Positions 58,274 to 64,000 of a stretch of 64,000 nucleotides of DNA are shown piece after piece. Each line of letters begins with the position of its first letter. The first letter of the stretch is position 1. The DNA is from Symbiodinium natans (lineage: Eukaryota > Sar > Dinophyceae > Suessiales > Symbiodiniaceae), in contig CAJNDS010000735.1 in the NCBI GenBank assembly GCA_905221605.1, positions 442,001 to 506,000 of the forward strand, written 5' to 3'. Under the pieces are notes generated by a model. The model saw only the letters and a program-made list of their open reading frames with translations, did not search any database and was not told the DNA's origin. The position numbers and the translations under genes were made by a program.

Positions 58274-58826
58274 CTTCTTCTTCTTCTTCTTTATATATGT
58301 ATATATATATATATCTATTTATTTATTTATCTATGTATCTCGTTTTCTATATTTAGTCTTTTTTTACTTATTATTGCTTTGTTCTTATATGATTATTACA
58401 ATTATTTTTTGAAATAGTTATTAACTATGATTATTGTGTAATATGGTCACTGGGCTACCAAGTACAGCGGATCGTCGAATCGCGCAGCTCCCCTTTTTGG
58501 TGGACCAGGGCAGTGGAAAGGCCAGCACAAAACGCGTTGCTCTGGCAGGGTACTACCAGGATGGGCTATTAGGCCCTATAAGCCCCGTAGTCAACCCTCT
58601 CAAGGGACTTTTTAAGGGGTTATAGGGTAGAATAGCCCATCCTGGTACTACTACAGGGGCAGACCGCATCGCGAAAATAAACCTCATCGACACAACCTGT
58701 GCTGCAGCAAAACGCACGGCTGGAGGTCCGAAGAATGGCTTCAAGTTCAGGTACGGGCCAATGAGCAAGGTCCAGTGCTTAGGAATCTTGAGCAGATGCA
58801 CTGAACATAAAAGACCTCAGGCCTAA
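58193..58826 (+). CDS. candidate gene interrupted by a palindromic element
   Basis: Possible exon 1: MPEPDAQASRVQ ending GTCCAG|GTCAGAAG (58193-58228), then a TTC/TA microsatellite intron. Exon 2 after ATCGCGCAG|: LPFLVDQGSGKASTKRVALA (58488-58548). A 109-bp palindrome (58549-58657) with GGCAG on both sides breaks the frame. Removing the element and one GGCAG restores an uninterrupted frame, RIAKINLIDTTCAAAKRTAG then GPKNGFKFRYGPMSKVQCLG, to a TAA at 58824. GT-AG splicing at the element's own ends does not keep this frame. Unknown family. Confidence 0.5.
58243..58320. repeat. TTC trinucleotide then TA microsatellite
   Basis: About 15 TTC units followed by TATATA. Confidence 0.93.
58549..58657. 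mobile_element. Family O palindromic element inside a coding frame
   Basis: GTACTACCAGGATGGGCTAT at left and ATAGCCCATCCTGGTACTAC at right, flanked by 5-bp direct repeats GGCAG (58544-58548 and 58658-58662). Confidence 0.8.
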
Positions 58827-59019
58827 ACCCTAGTCCAGGCCTGTATTTGTTCAAACCCAACCCAGATTGGCTTCGCAAAGGGCCACTGACCAACAGAAGG
58901 GACGAGGGCCAAAAGTTTGGCCCCCCAAGCCCTAAACCCTAAACCCTAAACCCGATAGTGAAAGCCCCCAAACTCTGAGCTGAAGGCTCTAGCATATCAG
59001 GATCCTAAACCCGCAACAC

Positions 59020-59163
59020 CCCACTTAGTTGCTGAGTGGGTAACCTTCAACCTTTTTTGGGGGGTTTAGGGTTTAGGGTTTAGGGTGTATACGGTATGTG
59101 ATATTTAATCCACCATTGTTGAAAGGATGACCTTTGTGGCCCAGGGTGCTGCAGCAACTAGGC
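59020..59163. mobile_element. Family N element with central TTTAGGG
   Basis: CTTAGTTGCTGAGTGGGTAA at left and GGGTGCTGCAGCAACTAGG at right. TTTAGGG units at 59065-59085. Confidence 0.6.
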
Positions 59164-59348
59164 CCAGACTCTCGAACCTTGTTTCCCCCAACCAGCCCAA
59201 TGCCGCTTTAGGGTTTCTGGGTTTAGGAGGGTTTAGGGTTTAGGGTTTAAGGCTAGGTTTTCCTCCAACTTATCTTTAGCACCTTCACAAGACTTGAAGT
59301 GTTCCTTCTCTTACCCACCCGGTAGGCTTAGAGTCTTACCGTAAACCC

Positions 59349-59655
59349 TAATGTTGCACCCTGTTTAGTATTGGCCTCCTCTTTAAAGACAAACTGGCCG
59401 AATTATTCAGGACATGCTGACTGTTTGGGAGTCCCTCTTTAAAGACAAATCGTCCGGGCGCCGTAAGAAAATTCCACGCGGCGCGCCTTTAAAAAAGATA
59501 ACCGGGCATCGCTGCCCCTTTTGAACCTATCTAAACTCCTCCCTATTGAAATCATATGAGCCCCCGGGGCCGTGTAATCAAGATCCCATCCACGCCTCAA
59601 CTGTTCAGGGGGGGGGGGGGGGGGGGCCCCCCACACTAAACAGGGTGCAACATTA
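59349..59655. mobile_element. Family E element, 307 bp
   Basis: TAATGTTGCACCCTGTTTAG and CTAAACAGGGTGCAACATTA are perfect inverted ends. The interior is clearly homologous to 9163-9462, including the poly-G tract. Confidence 0.85.
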
Positions 59656-60014
59656 ATTTTAAAGTCTACACTCCTGAACTCGACACCCGAAGCTCTCAAC
59701 CCCATGCCCTACGACCTTCAGCGCTACAGCCTCCGTACTATATACACCATGCATATAGGGACAATCACCCTAAAACCCCCAAACCCTAATATACTTTAAA
59801 TATTTGGCCCAACTCCCTTTAAAGCTTCTCTAGATGAGCCCTGTATACTTTCAGCCCCTGTAACCCCGAAGCCCTAGATCCTAAGCCCTGAATCAGGCGC
59901 AGAGACAGACCAAGAGATGTGGTCCGGCGCCGAAGATGATGTCGACCAGGCCGTCCGCGCTGAGTGTTTCGTTAGTAGGGTTTAGGCTGAACCCCTGCCC
60001 CCCTATCCCTCCTT
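59656..60014. other. unique sequence, no gene recognised
   Basis: Scattered CCCTAAA pieces; frames short. Confidence 0.4.
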
Positions 60015-60105
60015 GGGCTTAGGGTGAATCCCTAAACCCGAAGCCTTCTAGGGTTTAGGCCCTAAACCCTAGAAGGCTTCGGGTTTAGGGATTCACCCTA
60101 AGCCC
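60015..60105. repeat. perfect palindrome, 45-bp arms, 1-bp centre
   Basis: GGGCTTAGGGTGAATCCCTA reads inward to TTTAGG-C-CCTAAA and back out perfectly to TAGGGATTCACCCTAAGCCC. The centre is two telomere units head to head. Confidence 0.9.
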
Positions 60106-60216
60106 TGAAGTTTAGGGTTCAGCCTCTAGGAAGGTCCGTGGCTTCTGGACCATGGTGCTGGGGTTTAGGGTTTGGGGTTTACACCCTCCAGGCCGAAAGC
60201 CCAACTTGTTGCTTCA

Positions 60217-60357
60217 TGGGTAGTTAGAGGTTTAGGGTTTAGGGTTTAGGCTTTAGGGTTTAGGGTTTAGGGTTTAGGGTTTAGGGTGTCACAAGTACCG
60301 TACATAGGGTTCGAAGTATAGTTGCCAAAATTCTAACTACCGATGAACCTCCAGAGT
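60217..60357. mobile_element. Family B element holding TTTAGGG
   Basis: TTCATGGGTAGTTAGAGG at left, CCGATGAACCTCCAGAGTAC at right. TTTAGGG 60228-60290. Confidence 0.65.
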
Positions 60358-60481
60358 ACAGGCCCTGCATGGAGTAGTCGATGCGCCCTGAAGGAAAAGA
60401 GTGTAGGCTGGACTTTCTGCTTGCGGGGTGTCAGTGCGTGAGATGAACGCGACAGACTTTTACCCAAAATCTATATTCTTT

Positions 60482-60672
60482 GGGATGTTCCCCCTTGGAC
60501 TCACAGTCCCTAATCGGGATTATAATAGTGTTTAGGGTTTAAGGTTTAGGGTTTAGGGTTTAGGGTTTAGGGTTTAGGGTTTAGGGTTTAGGGGAGGAAT
60601 TATACCAGGGGGGGGGGGTACTATACGCCTTATGAAGGACTGTCAGTATCAGTGTATCTGGGGCAACATCCC
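60482..60672. mobile_element. Family G element split at its centre by TTTAGGG
   Basis: GGGATGTTCCCCCTTGGACT at left, GGGGCAACATCCC at right. TTTAGGG 60529-60593 plus poly-G in the middle. Confidence 0.75.
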
Positions 60673-60693
60673 AACCCGTTCTTATTAAACCAG

Positions 60694-60778
60694 CCTTCAC
60701 GTTGCCCATCGCTGTGCCGCTGTGAGGACGACTTCGACTGGAAGAAGTTTGTGCCACCCCCTCAGAGAGAAGTGGGGG
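60694..60778 (+). CDS. candidate exon, Cys-rich start
   Basis: TTATTAAACCAG| opens PSRCPSLCRCEDDFDWKKFV, then PPPQREVG, to GTGGGG|GTTTACCC. Three Cys within eight residues. Unknown. Confidence 0.45.
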
Positions 60779-60782
60779 GTTT

Positions 60783-60993
60783 ACCCTAAACCCTAAACCC
60801 GAACCCTAAACCCCAAACCCGAAACCCTAAACCCCAAACCCCAAACCCGAAACCCTAAACCCCAAACCCCAAACCCTAAACCCTAAACCCCAAATAGTAG
60901 GCGCAACCCCCAAGTCGCTCCCCAGGTTCAGGCTTCAGGGTTCAGGGTTCAGGGTTTAGGGTTTAGGGTTTAGGGTTTAGGGTTTAGGGTTTA
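60783..60993. repeat. CCCTAAA/CCCCAAA/CCCGAAA array then TTTAGGG array
   Basis: 60783-60895 mixed units; 60930-60993 TTTAGGG. Confidence 0.88.
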
Positions 60994-61193
60994 GAGGTCC
61001 TACTCTCCCCCGAAAAGCAAAAGAAGACTGTTGACCGGCAACAGATGTATGTGTTGTGGGGCCTAGCCCTAAACCCTAAGCCCTAAAACCCTAAACCCTA
61101 AAACCCTAAACACTAAACCCTTAATCCTAATCGCGCCTCAGCCCCCTACGTCCAAGCACCCGTGAGCGTTCAAGCCGGGCAGTTGCAGCCCAA

Positions 61194-61413
61194 CCCAGAG
61201 ACTCCAAAACCCCTTACTTAAGGAATATACCTTAAATTATAATAGGAACCCTAACCGCGCGGCGCGCGCTTGAGCCTAGGCACTTACCGAGCTTCTCCCA
61301 GTTGTCGCAAATTAAAACCACCTGAAAATGTGTGTGCCCCTTAAATTATAATAGGAACCCTAATATGATTTAAGGTATATTCCTTAATTAAGGGTTTTTT
61401 GGAGTCTCTGGGT
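61194..61413. mobile_element. Family C palindrome with a 24-bp-flanked insertion
   Basis: CCCAGAGACTCCAAAACCCC at left and TTTTTTGGAGTCTCTGGG at right. TTAAATTATAATAGGAACCC occurs twice (61230 and 61338) around a GC-rich insert. Confidence 0.78.
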
Positions 61414-61464
61414 AACCCGTCCTGGGTTTTCGAGTGGACGTCAGAGACTTGCACGTGGGTTTCT

Positions 61465-61720
61465 TTGGGTTTAGGGTTTTAGGGTTTTGGGGTTTTGGGG
61501 TTTTAGGGTTTTAGGCTTTTAGGGGTTTAGAGTTTTTGTGTTTTAGGGTTTTAGGGTTTTAGGGGTTTAGGGTTTTAGGGTTTAGGGTTTTAGGGTTTAG
61601 GGTTTTAGGGTTTAGGGTTTTAGGGTTTTAGGGTTTTAGGGTTTTAGGGTATTAGGGTTTTAGGGCTTTAGGGTTTTAGGGGTTTAGGGGTTTAGGGTTT
61701 TAGGGTTTAGGGTTTAGGGT
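61465..61720. repeat. TTTTAGGG octamer array, about 30 units, mixed with heptamers
   Basis: GGGTTTTA octamers alternate with TTTAGGG heptamers and TTTTGGGG variants. Confidence 0.92.
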
Positions 61721-61826
61721 ATGCATGCCAAAGCAAAGAAGCGAATCGGGCCGAACATGTCCCTGAAAGTAGGGGGAATTGGAAGCAACCCTACCCCTAA
61801 ATCCTAAACCCTAGGAGCTTGTGAAG

Positions 61827-61914
61827 TAAATGCTGGGCTGTGGGAAGCTGCGCAGAGAAGCTCGTTTTCAAGAAGCTGATTGAGAAGAAGTGGCCATGTA
61901 GCTGGGTTCAGCCG
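61827..61914 (+). CDS. candidate internal exon
   Basis: CTTGTGAAG| opens KCWAVGSCAEKLVFKKLIEK, then KWPCSWVQP, to GTTCAGCCG|GTTTAGGG. Lys/Trp/Cys-rich. TTTAGGG follows at once and CCCTAAA units precede it. Confidence 0.5.
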
Positions 61915-61957
61915 GTTTAGGGTTTAGGGTTTAGGGTTTAGGGTTTAGGGTTTAGGG
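61915..61957. repeat. interstitial telomere-type array, TTTAGGG
   Basis: Six units beginning at the donor. Confidence 0.92.
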
Positions 61958-62144
61958 AGGGCTCAGGGTTTCCTCAACCCAGTTCCCCAATCACCCAGAA
62001 CCCTATGAGCACTCTAAACCCTAGAAAGTATCCCACCCTAGCCGCTCTAAGCTGTGTATAAACTCTACCTTGAGAACCCAATCCCTACAAAACCCCCTTC
62101 TTGAATTCTTAGGCAGCCTGCAAAACAGGTAGGTTCTCCGTTCC

Positions 62145-62608
62145 TGTTCCTAAACCCTAGACCCCTAAACCGCTAAACCCCTTAAACCCCTTAAACTCCT
62201 AAACCCTAAACCCCTAGCCCCCCCCCCCCCCCCCCCTAACACCTAAACCCCTAAGCCCTATAAACCCTACACCCTAAACCCTACACCCTAAACCCTACGC
62301 CCTAAACCCTACGCCCTAAGCCCTAAGCCCTAAGCCCTACAAGGTAAAAGAACAAGCTGACCCAAAGGGTCCATTTGTATTGCTATTCTGGAATTAGATA
62401 CCCGACAACCATACTAAAGAGGGTTTTGGGGTACCCAAATAGTACTACAAAAGCCCGCAACCCTAAACCCTAAACCCTAAGCCTAAACCCTAAACCCTAA
62501 GCCCTAGACCCCAAACCCCAAACCCCAAACCCCAATCCCTAAACCCTAAACCCTAAACCCTAAACCCTAAACCCTAAACCCTAAACCCTAAACCCTAAAC
62601 CCTACAAG
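62145..62608. repeat. CCCTAAA/CCCTAAG/CCCTACA arrays between 25-bp direct repeats
   Basis: 62145-62340 and 62460-62605. CCCTACAAGGTAAAAGAACA (62335) and CCCTACAAGGCAAAAGAACA (62600) are direct repeats bracketing the second block. Confidence 0.85.
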
Positions 62609-62719
62609 GCAAAAGAACAAGCTGTGAGGTCGCCAATGCTTGGGATCAAGGCGAACGACGCCGAGCTGCAGGAGATCTCGGCGCGGGTGGGAGGCCGGGA
62701 GTCGCTCCAAGGGGGCTCA
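62609..62719 (+). CDS. candidate internal exon, 37 codons
   Basis: CCTACAAG| opens exactly 111 nt in phase 0: AKEQAVRSPMLGIKANDAEL, then QEISARVGGRESLQGGS, to GGCTCA|GTTTCTTG. Helical, acidic/basic mix. Its start lies in the right copy of a direct repeat whose left copy has GT at the matching site. Confidence 0.52.
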
Positions 62720-62946
62720 GTTTCTTGGGTTTTTGTTGGTGTTCCTAAACCCTAAACCCTACACCCTAAACTTGAACCCTACATCCTAAACCCTAAACCC
62801 TAAACACCCCCCCCCCCAAAAAAAAAAGTCAATAAGAAACCTTAAGTCTCCTGAGGTGTACAGGGGGTCGGCTTCCGGGTTCTATGTTTTTGCCGGCTTT
62901 GATGGGGGTTTATATAGGACCTTCGGGTTTAAATCTGATCCCTTGC

Positions 62947-63061
62947 GATGTTCCCCCCATCTTATACTAACAGTCCTTAACAGGGACTAGGGTGTAGGGT
63001 TTAGGGTTTAGGGGTACTATAATCCCTATCAAGGACGGTTAGTATCAGGGGGGAAGATCCC
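62947..63061. mobile_element. Family G element with central TTTAGGG
   Basis: GATGTTCCCCCCATCTTATA at left, TATCAGGGGGGAAGATCC at right. TTTAGGG units at 62988-63015. Confidence 0.75.
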
Positions 63062-63258
63062 AAATGATCCCAGTCATAAGGGGCTGGTTTTGCTCAGGAG
63101 CGGCCCGAACAAGTTTCAGAAACCCCCTGAATTTGTAGTGAACCCCGAGACCATTGCCTCAGGCCCAACCTGTCAATGACAATCAAACCTCTAGTCCCGC
63201 AACACCTATATGCATTCTCCGCGTAAGAATCCTACACCCTAGACCCTTGACCCTCCAT

Positions 63259-63374
63259 GGGGACGTACGAAAACAAGGGGCCCTTATTATAGGCCCCCCC
63301 CCCCCCAACTAGCAGGATTCCCTGGAAATTAGAGACCCCCAGGAAGGTTCCCCTCGTTTCGGACACACCCCCGT
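63259..63374. mobile_element. Family F element
   Basis: GGGGACGTACGAAAACAAGG at left, CCTCGTTTCGGACACACCCC at right, core CTAGCAGGATTCCC with poly-C. Confidence 0.62.
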
Positions 63375-63391
63375 AGAGACCCTCAGCCTCG

Positions 63392-63515
63392 CCTTATACT
63401 AACTGTCCTTAATAAAGATTAAACCCTAAACCCTAAACCCTCAACCCTAAACCCCAACCCCCCCCCCATATTAGAATCCTGATTCAGGGCTGTTAGAATA
63501 AGGGGGGAACATCCC
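63392..63515. mobile_element. Family G element with central CCCTAAA
   Basis: CTTATACTAACTGTCC at left, GTTAGAATAAGGGGGGAACA at right. CCCTAAA/CCCTCAA 63420-63460 at the midpoint. Confidence 0.72.
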
Positions 63516-63538
63516 AACCTAAGCCTCTGGATGCCCTC

Positions 63539-63676
63539 AACCCTAAACCCTAAACCCTAAACCATAAACCCTAAACCCTAAACCCTAAACCCTAAACCCT
63601 AAGCCCTAAACCCTAAACCCTAAACCCTAAACCCTAAACCCTAAACCCTAAACCCTAAACCCTAAACCCTAAACCC
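63539..63676. repeat. CCCTAAA array (about 19 units)
   Basis: Near-perfect; left cap of the next exon island. Confidence 0.95.
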
Positions 63677-63690
63677 TCACTCCTGTGGAG

Positions 63691-63769
63691 TGCCCTTCGT
63701 GAAGGCGACTTCGAGGTGCTCCGTGACATCGAGCAAGAGGCACCGTGGCCTTGGGAATGCTGCGGGGTC
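63691..63769 (+). CDS. candidate internal exon, acidic
   Basis: CACTCCTGTGGAG| opens ALREGDFEVLRDIEQEAPWP, then WECCGV, to GGGGTC|GTTTAGGG in phase 0. LREGDFEVLRDIEQ resembles the start of an ankyrin-type repeat, which is only suggestive. CCCTAAA left, TTTAGGG right. Confidence 0.52.
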
Positions 63770-63831
63770 GTTTAGGGTTTAGGGTTTAGGGTTTAGGGTT
63801 TAGGGTTTAGGGTTTAGGGTTTAGGGGTTTC
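63770..63831. repeat. interstitial telomere-type array, TTTAGGG, at a 5' splice site
   Basis: Eight units starting at the donor, followed by a T-rich tract (GTTTTTGTTTCTTTTTCCGAG, split TTTTTGTTT and CTTTTTCCGAG) that looks like a 3' splice site. Confidence 0.92.
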
Positions 63832-63857
63832 GGGTAGTTGTTTTTGTTTCTTTTTCC

Positions 63858-63950
63858 GAGGGAGGGTCCTGGGCTGCTGGGTCAGACGGTCTAGCTCCGG
63901 GCGGGTGGTCGACTTCAGGGGTGCGAGAGCCGTCGTGACCAGCAAGCTGT
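63858..63950 (+). CDS. candidate following exon, frame uncertain
   Basis: After CTTTTTCCGAG|, phase 0 continuation of the previous exon reads GGSWAAGSDGLAPGGWSTSG to a stop. Another frame reads RVVDFRGARAVVTSK to AAGCT|GTAAGGG, a clean donor. The two cannot be separated here. Confidence 0.35.
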
Positions 63951-64000
63951 AAGGGTTTGAGAAGTACCCTGAACCCCAAACCCTAAACCCCAAAACCCCA

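Noticed and set aside
1-64000. rRNA, tRNA, snRNA or organelle genes
   Set aside because: No recognisable conserved stretch such as a tRNA B box in context or an rRNA core was seen by eye; a covariance-model scan would be needed to exclude small RNAs.

Overview
This is nuclear DNA from a eukaryote, most likely a dinoflagellate or a related alga. The plant/alga-type telomere heptamer TTTAGGG (or CCCTAAA) occurs as well over a hundred interstitial arrays in both orientations. Uninterrupted reading frames are short, intron-like joins are everywhere, and small palindromic elements are abundant. I saw no rRNA, tRNA, bacterial-type operon or transposase gene. The lineage call is an inference: TTTAGGG telomeres also occur in green algae, plants, cryptophytes and chromerids, and no convincing dinoflagellate spliced-leader relic was found.

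The window is a mosaic of four materials. (1) Telomere-heptamer arrays of 2 to about 22 units, plus diverged versions (CCCCAAA, CCCCAAG, CCCTAAG, TTTTAGGG, TCTAAAG). (2) Unique islands, often 60-150 bp long, with CCCTAAA on the left and TTTAGGG on the right. Many have an open frame with protein-like composition, an AG acceptor and a GT, GC or GA donor, and the donor is often the first GT of the telomere array (GTTTAGGG). I read these as exons of intron-rich genes on both strands. (3) At least a dozen families of short (about 90-300 bp) palindromic, MITE-like elements, several holding a telomere array at their centre and some nested in one another. (4) Microsatellites and homopolymers: TA, TG, CA, AAT, TTC, CTCCTG, poly-C and poly-G.

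Layout: 0-12 kb is a mixture of arrays, small exons and elements of families A, B, E and F. 12-17 kb is array-rich with small exon islands. 17-21 kb has a two-exon gene candidate and a foldback element inside TA microsatellite. 21-24 kb has few arrays and holds an AT-richer unique block, three palindromes and repeated motifs. 24-31.3 kb is the most gene-like stretch (candidates near 24.4-24.8, 25.5-26.1, 27.3, 28.2-28.9, 29.4-29.9 and 30.9-31.2 kb). 31-41 kb has many small exons and families B, F, G and H. 41.7-43.4 kb is a large foldback followed by a satellite of about 95 bp. 44-58 kb has the clearest exons, including a two-exon gene (52383-52742) whose intron is almost entirely TTTAGGG plus CA repeat. 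58-64 kb has a gene interrupted by a palindromic element, a perfect 45-bp-arm palindrome centred on telomere repeat, and more capped exons.

No product can be named with confidence. Coding calls rest on open frame, splice-site fit, phase and composition, not on homology, and short islands are open by chance fairly often. The most striking overall signal is the polarity rule: exon-sized islands carry CCCTAAA on the left and TTTAGGG on the right. Introns would therefore begin G-rich and end C-rich, and each island looks like a tiny telomere-capped molecule.
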